Assembly: GCF_963931675.1 (NCBI RefSeq)
Contig: NZ_OZ007039.1
Span: 963,657-1,027,656, forward strand
Direction of reading: 5' to 3'
Origin: an uncultured Alistipes sp.
Lineage (GTDB): Bacteria; Bacteroidota; Bacteroidia; Bacteroidales; Rikenellaceae
DNA length: 64,000 nucleotides
Shown here: in pieces, positions 8,809 through 17,545 of the stretch
Layout of the letters: every line of letters begins with the position of its first letter
Numbering within the stretch: the first letter of the stretch is position 1
Program-made: the position numbers and the translations under genes
The notes under the pieces: model-generated
Databases searched by the model: none
Told to the model about the DNA's origin: nothing
The model's input: only the letters and a program-made list of their open reading frames with translations

Positions 8809-9735
8809 TTATCGAAATTCCCACGCCGTTTTATCAAAAATCTCCTTCGGGGCATGCGGCACATGCACGAAGAAGGTCATCCCGGTCTTCTCCTCGATCT
8901 CCGCCACCGAGGTCATGTTCTGCGAAGGCTTCCCGCTCGGATAGGCCCGGTTCTCGAACCAGAAACCCACACACTGCAGTTCGTCGGCCGAAAGATCCTG
9001 CACCTTCCTGCCCGTATTGCCCGCCTTCGAGCGCAGCAGCACCCGGAAAAAGTGGCTCGGGACCGTGCATTTCCGGCCGCTCTTATCGGTCACTTCATTC
9101 GTGGCATGTACGCCATATACCCCGGAAACCACATAAAGCGTATCGGCGCAGATATTCTTCCAGCAATCTTCCTCAAGCGACGACCACACCCCGCTGTTGA
9201 AACTGTTCTGCCACTGAGGCGCTACATTCGTCACGTAAAAGGTCTGGGCATTCGCCGCATAACTCACCGTGCGGTCGCTCGACGCCAGCAGGTGACCCTT
9301 CGAATAGCCCGGTTGCGGCTGGTACGAGCCCTTGGTCAGGGCCGGCTGGATCGACTGCGGCAGTTCCGGATCGTAGTCCCAGGCATCCGACCGGCTCTGG
9401 TCGCCCTTGTAGCATTCGTGAAGCGGGAAGGCTGACCAAAAAGTGATCCGGTTCCCCGCACTGTAACAGATCGAGTAGTTCCGGCCCCCGGGAAGCCCCG
9501 AGCAGAAGTGCGCCGCATAATAGAGGTCCTCCGAGTCGTTGTCCACCGCCGGCAACTCCGCCCAGCCCGTATGGACCGACAGGTCGTAACGTTCAAAAAC
9601 GGGCGGCTGATCCGACCCCGAACCCGGCCCGGATCCCGGGTCAATACCTTTTGAATCGTCACCTCCGCAGGCGACCAGACAGGCGACAAGGCACCCTGCC
9701 ATCCATGCGATCGTCTTCGTCTTCATACTCGTCAC
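8809..9735 (-). CDS. Secreted DNA/RNA non-specific endonuclease lipoprotein
   Basis: A 308-residue lipoprotein nuclease without the FN3 region of its neighbour. The signal peptide ends at LVAC (about residue 23), a Gly/Ser/Pro linker follows, and the NUC domain shows YSKGHLLASSDRT and VTNVAPQWQNSFNSG. Its start overlaps the dtd stop by 4 bp (ATGA), implying translational coupling; a second ATG nine bases in is also possible. With the adjacent copy it forms a surface nuclease pair, plausibly for scavenging extracellular DNA. Confident at family level. Confidence 0.88.
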   Translation of the reverse strand: MTSMKTKTIAWMAGCLVACLVACGGDDSKGIDPGSGPGSGSDQPPVFERYDLSVHTGWAELPAVDNDSEDLYYAAHFCSGLPGGRNYSICYSAGNRITFWSAFPLHECYKGDQSRSDAWDYDPELPQSIQPALTKGSYQPQPGYSKGHLLASSDRTVSYAANAQTFYVTNVAPQWQNSFNSGVWSSLEEDCWKNICADTLYVVSGVYGVHATNEVTDKSGRKCTVPSHFFRVLLRSKAGNTGRKVQDLSADELQCVGFWFENRAYPSGKPSQNMTSVAEIEEKTGMTFFVHVPHAPKEIFDKTAWEFR

Positions 9736-10184
9736 TCTTTGTTTTTGGAATCGATCCAGATCGTCACCGGACCGTCGTTAATCAAGGCTACCTGCATGTC
9801 GGCGCCGAATTCGCCCGTCGCCACGGGACGCCCCGTCAATTCCCCGACCCGCGCCGCAAACCGTTCGTACAACGGTCGCGAAACAGCCTCCGGAGCCGCT
9901 TTGACATAGCTCGGGCGGTTCCCCTTGCGCGTCGAGGCCATCAGCGTGAACTGGCTCACGACCAGCACCTCGCCCCCGGTCTGCACGACGTCGAGATTCA
10001 TCACCCCCTGTTCGTCGTCGAAGATCCGCAGCCGGACGAGTTTCCCCGCCAGGTATTCCAGGTCCTCCTCGCCGTCGTCGTGACCCACGCCGACCAGCAC
10101 CAGCAATCCCTTCCCGATCCGCGAACGGAGCACGCCGCCGATCGTTACCGAAGCCTCTTTCACCCGTTGTACAAGCAGTCGCAT
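9732..10184 (-). CDS. dtd: D-aminoacyl-tRNA deacylase
   Basis: A 150-residue cytosolic DTD that hydrolyses D-amino acids (and mischarged glycine) from tRNA. The two active-site signatures are present: SQFTL (about residues 79-83) and NDGPVT near the C terminus, and the N terminus MRLLVQRVKEASV is typical. Full length for the family. It is 21 bp downstream of the pseudouridine synthase gene and overlaps the downstream nuclease gene by 4 bp. Confidence 0.96.
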   Translation of the reverse strand: MRLLVQRVKEASVTIGGVLRSRIGKGLLVLVGVGHDDGEEDLEYLAGKLVRLRIFDDEQGVMNLDVVQTGGEVLVVSQFTLMASTRKGNRPSYVKAAPEAVSRPLYERFAARVGELTGRPVATGEFGADMQVALINDGPVTIWIDSKNKE

Positions 10185-10205
10185 CGCCCTTCCTTCCGGT
10201 TTTCG

Positions 10206-10892
10206 CTACAGATTTTCAAAAACGGCCCACAGATTGTCGTCCGACGGAACCGGAGCCGTGACCGAGACCGGTTCGTGGCGAACCGGATGGTCGAACTCCA
10301 CACGCCGCGAATGGAGCGAGATCCCGCCCCCGGGTTGCGAACGCCGCGCCCCGTACTTCAGGTCCCCGCGGATCGGGCAGCCGATTTTCGACAGTTGCGC
10401 CCGGATCTGGTGGTGGCGTCCCGTCAGCAACTCGACCTCCACAAGCGTATAGTTCTTTCCACGGCCCCGCGTCTCATAGCGCAGCCGCGCCTCCTTGGCA
10501 TCCCCCTTCGGGGCATCACAGGCCCGCGAGCGGTTCGTGCGGCCGTCGCGCAGGATGTAGTGCCGCAGTTCGCCCCGCTCGGGGTCGGGGGTCGCCTCGG
10601 TCAGTGCCCAGTAGACCTTGTGGATCCGCCCCTCGCGCAGCATCCCGTTCAGCCGCGTCAGCGCCTTCGAGGTCTTGGCGAAGAGCACCGCACCGCTCAC
10701 CGGGCGGTCGATGCGGTGCACCACACCGAGGAAAACATCTCCGGGTTTGGCGTCCCGCACCTTGATGAAGGCCTTGATCTGATCCTCCAAGGCGCTCTCG
10801 CCCGAAGGATCCGGCTGCACAAGGTCCCCGACATGCTTGTTCACGACGAGCAGATGGTTGTCCTCGTAGAGGATATCGTCCGGAGTGAACAT
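10206..10892 (-). CDS. RluA-family pseudouridine synthase
   Basis: A 228-residue RNA pseudouridine synthase lacking an S4 domain. The catalytic aspartate lies in the HRIDRPVSG motif, and GRHHQIRAQL is the conserved C-terminal RNA-binding block. By size and lack of S4 it resembles TruC/RluA-type or the YqcB-like group acting on tRNA or rRNA; the target uridine cannot be told from sequence. It lies 6 bp downstream of cytidine deaminase, in the same operon as dtd. Confidence 0.92.
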   Translation of the reverse strand: MFTPDDILYEDNHLLVVNKHVGDLVQPDPSGESALEDQIKAFIKVRDAKPGDVFLGVVHRIDRPVSGAVLFAKTSKALTRLNGMLREGRIHKVYWALTEATPDPERGELRHYILRDGRTNRSRACDAPKGDAKEARLRYETRGRGKNYTLVEVELLTGRHHQIRAQLSKIGCPIRGDLKYGARRSQPGGGISLHSRRVEFDHPVRHEPVSVTAPVPSDDNLWAVFENL

Positions 10893-10898
10893 CGCCGT

Positions 10899-11354
10899 TT
10901 ACAGAATAAAGGTAAAGGGCAGGAGTTTTTCCGCCGTGTCGACAACCGAGGCCGTATCGCCGCCGCTCATGATGATGCGGATCGGGCTCCCCTGACGGCG
11001 TTCCGTGTCCACCAGCACCTGGCGGCACTGCCCGCAGGGGTAGCATTCGCGCTCCGAAGGCTCCGAAGCAATGGCCAGCGATTCGATCGGGTCGTCGGCA
11101 TGATTGGCCGCGGCATGGAAGAGCAGCGTCCGTTCGGCGCAAAGCCCCGCCGGGAAGACCTCGCTCTCGATGTTGCTGCCGTGGAGGATGCGGCCGCTGC
11201 GCAGCCGCGCCGCAGCCCCTACCCGGAATTTCGAATAGGGGGCCTGAGCCCGCGCCGTGGCCTGCCCGGCCTCGGCGACCAACAGGCGGTCCGCTTCGGG
11301 AAGTTCCGACAGCGCCGCATAGTATTCGTAATCGAAACGGAACTGCTTTTTCAT
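10899..11354 (-). CDS. cdd: Cytidine deaminase
   Basis: A 151-residue homotetrameric-type cytidine deaminase converting cytidine/deoxycytidine to uridine/deoxyuridine in pyrimidine salvage. Zinc ligands and the proton-shuttle glutamate are in CAERTLLFHAA and the PCGQCRQVL motif; substrate binding region YSKFRVGAA is present. I start at 11354 because the ATG is preceded by a purine-rich AAGGAAGGGG-like stretch and a promoter lies ~55 bp further up; the longer in-frame extension has no homology-like content. Confidence 0.95.
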   Translation of the reverse strand: MKKQFRFDYEYYAALSELPEADRLLVAEAGQATARAQAPYSKFRVGAAARLRSGRILHGSNIESEVFPAGLCAERTLLFHAAANHADDPIESLAIASEPSERECYPCGQCRQVLVDTERRQGSPIRIIMSGGDTASVVDTAEKLLPFTFIL

Positions 11355-11410
11355 AACCCCTTCCTTTTTCAGGAAAAAACTCCCATAAATAAAAAATGGG
11401 AAGTGAACGA

Positions 11411-11418
11411 CAAAATTA
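11411..11418 (-). promoter_or_regulatory. Putative -7 box for cdd
   Basis: TAATTTTG on the minus strand fits TAnnTTTG. The -33 region ~20 bp upstream reads TTGC rather than TTTG, so the match is partial. The 278-bp interval 11355-11632 otherwise holds only a weak CCCAT/ATGGG hairpin near 11371-11400 and no convincing gene. Confidence 0.45.
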
Positions 11419-11632
11419 GTAAATATTTCCGATTCCCGCAACAGATATTTCCCAAACTTCTTTCCGGAGCCGTACAGCAAGTCTTCCACCCCAAAAATCC
11501 CCGGGCGGAAATGCAGGGACATCCCTTCCCTCGAAAAATTCCCGGATCGAAACGCGCCGCGGCACGTCCCGATCCGGGATTTTCCTGTTTCCAAAAAACA
11601 ATTGCGTCGAAAACCGCCGACCGACCGTCTGT

Positions 11633-12322
11633 CTACTCCAGCACGAACTTCGCCTGCACGTTATACTCCAGGCGGATGGTCTTGAACTCCAGCGGCTCCT
11701 CCTCGGCCGCCGCCTCGGCAGCCCCGTAGGCCTTCGCGCTGCGCATCAGCACCGCATTGTCGTACATCACCGGCATGACGTTGCTGTTCGAATCGTAGAT
11801 GTAGAAGCACTTGCCCACCGTCTGACCGATCGCCTCGGCCAGCGTCGCGGCATTCGCCCGGGCGTTGCGGATCGCCTCCACTCGCACCTGCTCCTTGTAT
11901 GCGTCGATCTTCGAGTGCGAGACCTTCAGGATCGAGACGTCCGAGATCCCCAGGTTGTCCAGCGCCTGCCAGGCCCGCGCCACTTCGGCCGACGTTCCCA
12001 ACTGCAACTGGTATTTGGCCGTCGCTACCGAGGTCTTCTTCTTGAAGAATTCGCTCGACAGGTTCGCCACCTTGAGCTGCTTCTCCACGTCGACGCCCAG
12101 CTTCTTCAGCGCAGCAATCATGTCGCGCTGCTGGCTCTCGACCGAAATCTTCCCCTTCGAATCGCGTTCGTTGATGATGATCTGCAGATAGAACTCGTCG
12201 GGCGTGATCTCCTTCTCGGCCCGGCCGTTGACCTGTACGTAACTCGGGAATGCCTCCTGGATCTGTGCTGCGGCCGGGAGCGCTGCCAGCGCCACGACGG
12301 CCATCAAAATCAGTCGTTTCAT
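11633..12322 (-). CDS. SIMPL-domain (DUF541) exported protein
   Basis: A 229-residue protein with a cleavable signal peptide (MKRLILMAVVALAALPAAAQ) followed by one SIMPL/DUF541 domain (residues ~25-225), starting YVQVNGRAEKEITPDEFYL. SIMPL proteins are periplasmic or surface-associated oligomers (Bacteroides, Brucella BP26) without a known catalytic activity. Monocistronic by layout: 210 bp separate it from rlmD. Family call firm; function unknown. Confidence 0.9.
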   Translation of the reverse strand: MKRLILMAVVALAALPAAAQIQEAFPSYVQVNGRAEKEITPDEFYLQIIINERDSKGKISVESQQRDMIAALKKLGVDVEKQLKVANLSSEFFKKKTSVATAKYQLQLGTSAEVARAWQALDNLGISDVSILKVSHSKIDAYKEQVRVEAIRNARANAATLAEAIGQTVGKCFYIYDSNSNVMPVMYDNAVLMRSAKAYGAAEAAAEEEPLEFKTIRLEYNVQAKFVLE

Positions 12323-12450
12323 GATATATCAGTTTTTCAGTGAACAAAACTCCCGTTTGAGAAACGGTTTTGTATAAGAAACGGAGGATTCCCGAAAATA
12401 CTGCATCGCCTCCGGAAAATAACCGCCACGACGATCGGCAGGGCCGCTCC

Positions 12451-12517
12451 CCCTGCCGTCTTCTGCCGTCTTCTGCCGCCCCTGCCGCCCCTGACGCCCC
12501 TGCCGCCCCTGACGCCG
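12451..12517. repeat. Short tandem repeat (9-10 bp CCTGMCGCC units)
   Basis: Two CTGCCGTCTT units are followed by five alternating CCTGCCGCC / CCTGACGCC units, immediately downstream of the rlmD stop codon. It is a minisatellite-like tract outside the coding sequence; slippage could vary its length between strains. Confidence 0.7.
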
Positions 12518-12532
12518 CTCTTCGCCGCCGGG

Positions 12533-13942
12533 TCAGCGCCGCACGAGTTTCACCACATTCTCCACGTGGTGCGTATGTGGGAACATGTCCACCGGCTGCA
12601 CCGCCTCCACACGGTAGGCATCGTTGAGCAGTGCCAGGTCGCGGGCCTGCGTCGCCGGGTTGCAGCTCACGTAGACGATCCGCTCCGGCGCGGCACGCAG
12701 GATCACGTCGATCACCGGCTCGTCCACACCCGCACGCGGCGGATCGAGGATGATGACATCCGGATGTCCGTTCGCCGCCACGAAGGCGTCGTCCAGCACC
12801 GCCTTCATGTCCCCGGCGTAGAATGTCGTATTGCGGATACCGTTCAGTTCGGAGTTGACCTTCGCGTCGGCAATCGCCTCCGGAACGTACTCGATGCCCA
12901 CGACCCGCGCACAGCGTGCGGCGCAGAAGTTGGCAATCGTCCCCGTACCGGTATAGAGGTCGTAGAGCGTGTCGCCCGGGTGCAGGTCGGCGAAGCGCCG
13001 CGCCACCTTGTAGAGTTCGTAGGCCTGCGCCGAATTGGTCTGGTAGAAGGATTTCGGACCCACCTTGAAGCGGAGCCCCTCCATCTGCTTGATAATATGG
13101 TCCTTGCCGCGGTAGCACACCGCATCGAGGTCCCCGACCGAGTCGTTGAGTTTCGTATTGACGACGTAGAAGAGCGACGTGATCTGCGGGAAACACGCCG
13201 CCAGATGGTCGAGCAGCGCCTCGCGCCGCGGACGGTCCTCCGCGCCGAAAACCACGATCACCATCACTTCGCCCGTCGAGGCCGTGCGGATGATCAGGTT
13301 GCGCATCAGCCCCGTATGTTCGCGGGCGTTGTGGAACGTATAGCCGTGTTCGAGGCAGAAACGTTTGGTTTCGAGCCGGATGGCGTTCGACGGCTCGGGC
13401 TGCAGCCAGCACTTGCGGATGTCGAGCACCTTGTCGAACATGTTCGGAATGTGGAATCCCACGGCCGGCGAGGCGTCGAGATCGGCGCCGCTCTCGACCT
13501 CCTCGCGCGTCAGCCAGCGGCGATCGGCGAAGGTAAACTCCAGCTTGTTGCGGTAGAAGCGCGTCCCGGCCGACCCCAGGCAGGGGGCAATCTCCGGCAG
13601 TTCGAGCTTCCCGATGCGCGTCAGCTGGTCACGCACCTGCGCCGTCTTGAACCGCAGCTGCTCCTCATAGGGGAGGTTCTGCCACTTGCACCCTCCGCAC
13701 ACGCCGAAGTGTTCGCAGAAGGGCTCCTCGCGCAGCGGCGAGCGTTTCACGTAATTCACGACGTAGCCCTCCATGAAGCGGCGCCGCTTGACACGGATCT
13801 GCACGTCCACCACGTCGCCCGGGACGGTCATCGGCACGAAAACCACCACGTCGTTCCAACGCCCCATGGCCTTGCCCTCGGCCGCCAGGGTCGTGATTTC
13901 AAGCCCCTCGATCAGGGGATAGTTCGCTTTCTTTCTTGCCAT
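12533..13942 (-). CDS. rlmD: 23S rRNA (uracil-5-)-methyltransferase RlmD/TrmA family
   Basis: A 469-residue class I methyltransferase. An N-terminal TRAM domain (residues ~8-65), an iron-sulfur cysteine set CEHFGVCGGCKWQ (CX5CX2C) and the catalytic domain with YDLYTGTGTIA (SAM site), LDPPRAG and the nucleophile motif VSCNPATQARD are all visible. RlmD methylates U1939 of 23S rRNA in E. coli; in Bacteroidota paralogues may modify other uridines, so the position is inferred. Start chosen at 13942 (MARKKANYPLIEGLE); a TACCTTTG -7-like box lies ~22 bp upstream. Confidence 0.92.
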   Translation of the reverse strand: MARKKANYPLIEGLEITTLAAEGKAMGRWNDVVVFVPMTVPGDVVDVQIRVKRRRFMEGYVVNYVKRSPLREEPFCEHFGVCGGCKWQNLPYEEQLRFKTAQVRDQLTRIGKLELPEIAPCLGSAGTRFYRNKLEFTFADRRWLTREEVESGADLDASPAVGFHIPNMFDKVLDIRKCWLQPEPSNAIRLETKRFCLEHGYTFHNAREHTGLMRNLIIRTASTGEVMVIVVFGAEDRPRREALLDHLAACFPQITSLFYVVNTKLNDSVGDLDAVCYRGKDHIIKQMEGLRFKVGPKSFYQTNSAQAYELYKVARRFADLHPGDTLYDLYTGTGTIANFCAARCARVVGIEYVPEAIADAKVNSELNGIRNTTFYAGDMKAVLDDAFVAANGHPDVIILDPPRAGVDEPVIDVILRAAPERIVYVSCNPATQARDLALLNDAYRVEAVQPVDMFPHTHHVENVVKLVRR

Positions 13943-13979
13943 CGGTTTTTCTGATTCGGGTTGCAAAGGTAACAAAAAA

Positions 13980-15113
13980 TCATTCGCCCGCCCGCTTTTT
14001 CATCCGCACCCGCGCCCGCACACCGCCCAGCCAGAAGCCCAGTGCAAAAGGGCCTCCGACCAGCACCGCCACCGCCAGCACGAAATAGAACAGCAGCTGC
14101 CCAATAACGCCCGGCACGGCATCGAGCGTCGTGCGAACCAGATCGTCGCCCGCAGCCCGCAGCTGTTCGACCAGCGCCTCGCGCTCCCGCGAAACGTAGT
14201 ATTGCAGCTCCGTGCGCTGGCGGTCGAGGTCGCCAAAGGCGTGGTCCACCGAGGCTTCCATCGTCGAGATGAGCTGCGTCGCCCGGGCGTTCAGCTCCGC
14301 CAGCATCCGGTCCGAAATCTCCGGCAGGTGCTCGGCAACCGCCACCATCCGCGTGAAGTTACGCTCCAGCGAATCGAGCTGCATGCCGATCTGCAGATGC
14401 AGGCTGTCCTGCGCAAGCCGCATCTCGAAGATATCCTTCGACCAGCTCACGCTGTTCGAAAGCTGCTGCGTCTGCCCGCTTACCCGGTCGTTCACATCGG
14501 CCAGCACCTCGGCGATCGACCCCGTGGCATAGGCATGTTCGACACCGTTCGCCTGCAGGTACTCCAGCCACGCCAGGGTCGTATTGTCGCTTTCGGCACC
14601 CTCCGAAACGGGATTTTCCGACAGATAGGACGCTACGAAACGCTCCATCAGCGGGTAACGCTCCCCCGAGAGCGCCTGCCGGGCGAGTTGTCCGATCCGG
14701 TGGTCGAGGTGTGCGGCCGTCTCCCGCGCGATGGGGCTCTGCGCCCCGAACAGCAGCGAATCGGGTGTCGAGGCAAAGTAGCGGTCCATCCGCCGGCAGA
14801 GGATCCACAGGTCGGCCAGCGCCACATCGGGGATGCCCTGCATGGCGGCCGTCAGACCGGACTGCGTGGCGCGAAGCTTCCACCGAACGGCCGACACCCG
14901 CACGCCGAGATCCGGCGACGACGCCACGATCGAATCGGCCGCCCGGGCCACCTCGCCCGAAAAATCGTAGTAGAAGGCCCGCGTCAGGGTCCGCACGTTC
15001 ATCTGCTCCTTCGACAAGGGATCGCCCGTCGAGACGGAGACCTTCAGCAGCGAGCACCCCGCCAGCAACAATACGACCCCAAGCGTCGCAAAGACTTTCA
15101 TTCCCTTTTTCAT
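13980..15113 (-). CDS. Unrecognised lipoprotein with C-terminal transmembrane segment
   Basis: A 377-residue protein I do not recognise. It has a lipoprotein signal (MKKGMKVFATLG, lipobox LLAGC), a mostly helical middle part (residues ~30-320) with coiled-coil-like stretches near 215-320 rich in Glu/Gln/Arg, and a hydrophobic segment (about 333-362) followed by a basic tail RVRMKKR. A lipid anchor plus a C-terminal membrane helix with cytosolic basic tail would make it span the periplasm face of the inner membrane. It lies 27 bp upstream of no other partner than the convergent-oriented rlmD operon. Function unknown. Confidence 0.7.
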   Translation of the reverse strand: MKKGMKVFATLGVVLLLAGCSLLKVSVSTGDPLSKEQMNVRTLTRAFYYDFSGEVARAADSIVASSPDLGVRVSAVRWKLRATQSGLTAAMQGIPDVALADLWILCRRMDRYFASTPDSLLFGAQSPIARETAAHLDHRIGQLARQALSGERYPLMERFVASYLSENPVSEGAESDNTTLAWLEYLQANGVEHAYATGSIAEVLADVNDRVSGQTQQLSNSVSWSKDIFEMRLAQDSLHLQIGMQLDSLERNFTRMVAVAEHLPEISDRMLAELNARATQLISTMEASVDHAFGDLDRQRTELQYYVSREREALVEQLRAAGDDLVRTTLDAVPGVIGQLLFYFVLAVAVLVGGPFALGFWLGGVRARVRMKKRAGE

Positions 15114-15140
15114 GATTTTCGCTTTCCGTTCCGCACGCAA

Positions 15141-15965
15141 TTATCGATCCAGGCTCTCCACCCGTTCGCGGATATAACGCACCGCCACGCAGTGCCCCGC
15201 CTGGGGCATGTTTCCATGGTCGAAACCGTCGAACTCGCGGAGCTGCACGTCGGGATGACCCACCACCTGCATCATCCGCCAGAAGTAGGCGTTCTCCTCA
15301 TAGCGGCCCAGCATCTCCAGCTCGCGGTCGCCCGAAAGCAGCAGCATCGGAGGAGAGTCCGCCCGCACGTGGTTCAGCGGAGCCAGGTCGTCGACCAGCG
15401 GCTGCGTATCCGGAAGCCCCAGCTCGGCCCGCCGCGCAAAGTGCGTCACCACCTGCCCGCTGTAGGGGATCAGCGCCGCAAAAACCTCGTCGGGGTCCAG
15501 TCCGTAGGGCTGCAGCCAGCGTTTGTCAAGGCCGATCATCGAGGTGAGGTAACCCCCGGCGGAGTGTCCCGCCACGAAGATCAGACGCGGATCGCCGCCG
15601 TAGTCGGCAATGTGGCGGACCACCCACGCCGCAGCCGCCGCGGCATCCTCCACGCACTGCGAGACCTTCACGTGCGGAACCAGCCGGTAATCCACCCCCG
15701 CTACGGCAAAGCCCTGGTTGCAGAGCGCCGCCGGGATTTCGCGCCGCCCGGCCGTCAGCCCCCCGCCGTGAAACCAGATCACCGTAGCAAAACCCGGACG
15801 GTCGGTCGGGTAGTAGAGGTCGAGGCGGCACAGCGAATCGGCCGATGCCGGGTCCGCGGCATCGCGGTAGGCGATCGCCCGTTCCGTGCGGTAGCCGCCG
15901 CCCTGCGCCCGGAGCGTCGGGCAGCTGAGAAGCATGACGGCAAAAACAAGCAGCAAACGTTTCAT
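15141..15965 (-). CDS. Exported alpha/beta hydrolase (esterase/lipase-like)
   Basis: A 274-residue protein with a signal peptide (cleavage after residues ~20, LRAQ) and an alpha/beta-hydrolase fold of the hormone-sensitive-lipase/carboxylesterase type: oxyanion motif HGGGLTAG, nucleophile elbow GHSAGGY, and a C-terminal DHGNM histidine. It probably hydrolyses carboxylic esters in the periplasm. A 45-kb-long-looking in-frame extension upstream is an artefact of antisense coding; the signal peptide fixes the start at 15965. Stop is 27 bp before the next minus-strand gene. Confidence 0.88.
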   Translation of the reverse strand: MKRLLLVFAVMLLSCPTLRAQGGGYRTERAIAYRDAADPASADSLCRLDLYYPTDRPGFATVIWFHGGGLTAGRREIPAALCNQGFAVAGVDYRLVPHVKVSQCVEDAAAAAAWVVRHIADYGGDPRLIFVAGHSAGGYLTSMIGLDKRWLQPYGLDPDEVFAALIPYSGQVVTHFARRAELGLPDTQPLVDDLAPLNHVRADSPPMLLLSGDRELEMLGRYEENAYFWRMMQVVGHPDVQLREFDGFDHGNMPQAGHCVAVRYIRERVESLDR

Positions 15966-16016
15966 GGTTCGTCGGGTTTTGAGGGATAAAGGTAGGCAAA
16001 ATCCCGCAAAAAACGT

Positions 16017-16024
16017 TATCTTTG
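16017..16024 (+). promoter_or_regulatory. Putative -7 box for the MBL-fkbM-trmD operon
   Basis: TATCTTTG fits TAnnTTTG and lies ~120 bp before the first gene; no clear TTTG is found 19-21 bp upstream, so only half the promoter is supported. A diverging esterase gene starts at 15965. Confidence 0.4.
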
Positions 16025-16145
16025 CGGAAAATAGAGCGCTCCCCGGCCAAGACGCCCCGGAAACGGAACCCCGCAGCCCCGCAACCGTGCGTATCCCCCG
16101 ATTTCCGCCGTCCCGCCCGGGCTGCGACCGCAAAACACAAGAACC

Positions 16146-16814
16146 ATGAAGATTGCCTGTCTGCCGTTCAACCCCATACAGGAGAACACCTACGTCCTCT
16201 GGGACGAAACCAGTGAATGCATCGTCATCGACGCCGGGAACTCCAACCCCCGCGAGGATGCCGCCCTGGACAACTTCATCGTCCAGCACGGGCTCAAACC
16301 CGTGCTGGCGGCCAATACCCACGGACATTTCGACCACACGCTCGGCGTCGAACACCTCAAGCAGCGCTACGCCATCCCCTTCGCCCTCTCGTCCAAGGAC
16401 CAGTTTCTGCTCGACAACGCCGCCACGAGCGGTTCGGTCTTCGGCGTGAAGACCGGCGCCATGCCCTCCGTCGACCTGGATCTGGACCAAATGTCCGAAA
16501 TCCGCTTCGGGAACTCCCTCCTGCAGATCCTCCGCACCCCGGGCCACTCGCCCGGACATGTCGTCTTCTACAACCCCGAATCGAAATCCCTCTTCTCGGG
16601 CGACACCCTCTTCCGTGAATCGATCGGACGAACGGACCTCCCCGGCGGCGACTATTCGTGGATCATGCGCTCGATCCTCGACGTGATCGTCCCCCTCGGC
16701 GAGGAGGTCCACGTCTATCCCGGCCACGGTCCCGAATCGACCATCGGCCACGAACTCCTCTACAACCCCTTCATCGTCGAGGTCCTCAACGAGGAGGTCA
16801 ATTACCGCGGCTGA
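16146..16814 (+). CDS. MBL-fold metallo-hydrolase (glyoxalase II-like)
   Basis: A 222-residue cytosolic metallo-beta-lactamase-fold hydrolase. The dinuclear metal motif THGHFDH, the second ligand set in TPGHSPGHVVF and SGDTLF, and the late PGHG motif are all intact. Such short YcbL/GloB-like enzymes hydrolyse thioesters (e.g. S-lactoylglutathione-like) or act on unknown substrates. Its stop overlaps the following fkbM-like start by one base, and the chain continues to trmD. Confidence 0.92.
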   Translation: MKIACLPFNPIQENTYVLWDETSECIVIDAGNSNPREDAALDNFIVQHGLKPVLAANTHGHFDHTLGVEHLKQRYAIPFALSSKDQFLLDNAATSGSVFGVKTGAMPSVDLDLDQMSEIRFGNSLLQILRTPGHSPGHVVFYNPESKSLFSGDTLFRESIGRTDLPGGDYSWIMRSILDVIVPLGEEVHVYPGHGPESTIGHELLYNPFIVEVLNEEVNYRG

Positions 16815-17545
16815 TGAAATCTCTGATCCATAAACTTCTCTACCGCACACTCCCGCTCGAAGGTTACCTCCGCGCCGTGAGCAGCCTCTTCTTCCTCTGG
16901 CAGCGCCTCGGAATCGGACGCTACGCCCCCGCCACGGAGTATGTCTACCACCTCCCGCGGCTCGTCCGGCCCGGTGACACGTGCATCGACATCGGCGCAA
17001 ACCTCGGGTACTATGCCCGCACGATCTCCCGCCTGGCCGGGGTCGAAGGCCGCGTCTTCGCCGTGGAGCCCGTCGCGCCGGTCCGCAAGGTCCTCGCCCG
17101 CAACCTCCGCCGCTGTCCCAACGTCGAGATCCTCCCCTGCGCCCTCGGCGCCGAGGAGCGCGACATCGTCATGGGAAACGACTCGGCCCGCAAAACCGGA
17201 TACCTCGGCACCGGGCAGAACTTCGTCAACGACACCGGAACGGCCACCGACGTGACCTTCACCGCCCGGATGCGGCGCGGCAGCGAACTCTTCGCCTCGC
17301 TCCCGCGGCTGGATTTCATCAAGTGCGACATCGAGGGGTATGAGCTGGTCGTCATGCGCGAGATGCGCCCCCTGCTCGAACGCTTCCGCCCCACGGTTTT
17401 GATCGAAACCGGCGGCGAAAACCGCCCCGAAATCATCCGCCTCTTCACCGAACTGGGGTACGAGGGTTTCACGCTCGAGCACGGGCAGGAGGTTCCCCTC
17501 ACCCCCGCAGCAACCAAAGACATCATTTTCAGACATGCGCATTGA
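16814..17545 (+). CDS. FkbM-family methyltransferase
   Basis: A 243-residue SAM-dependent methyltransferase. The FkbM domain (about residues 55-220) shows the SAM loop [10 protein letters not shown] and [11 protein letters not shown]. Members O-methylate sugars, polyketides or lipids; target unknown here. The start is fixed by the TGATG junction with the upstream hydrolase; the end overlaps trmD by 11 bp. Confidence 0.85.
   Translation: MKSLIHKLLYRTLPLEGYLRAVSSLFFLWQRLGIGRYAPATEYVYHLPRLVRPGDTCIDIGANLGYYARTISRLAGVEGRVFAVEPVAPVRKVLARNLRRCPNVEILPCALGAEERDIVMGNDSARKTGYLGTGQNFVNDTGTATDVTFTARMRRGSELFASLPRLDFIKCDIEGYELVVMREMRPLLERFRPTVLIETGGENRPEIIRLFTELGYEGFTLEHGQEVPLTPAATKDIIFRHAH

Noticed and set aside
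15966..17000. Long N-terminal extension of the esterase
   Set aside because: It is antisense to the MBL and FkbM genes; the signal peptide at 15965 marks the true start.
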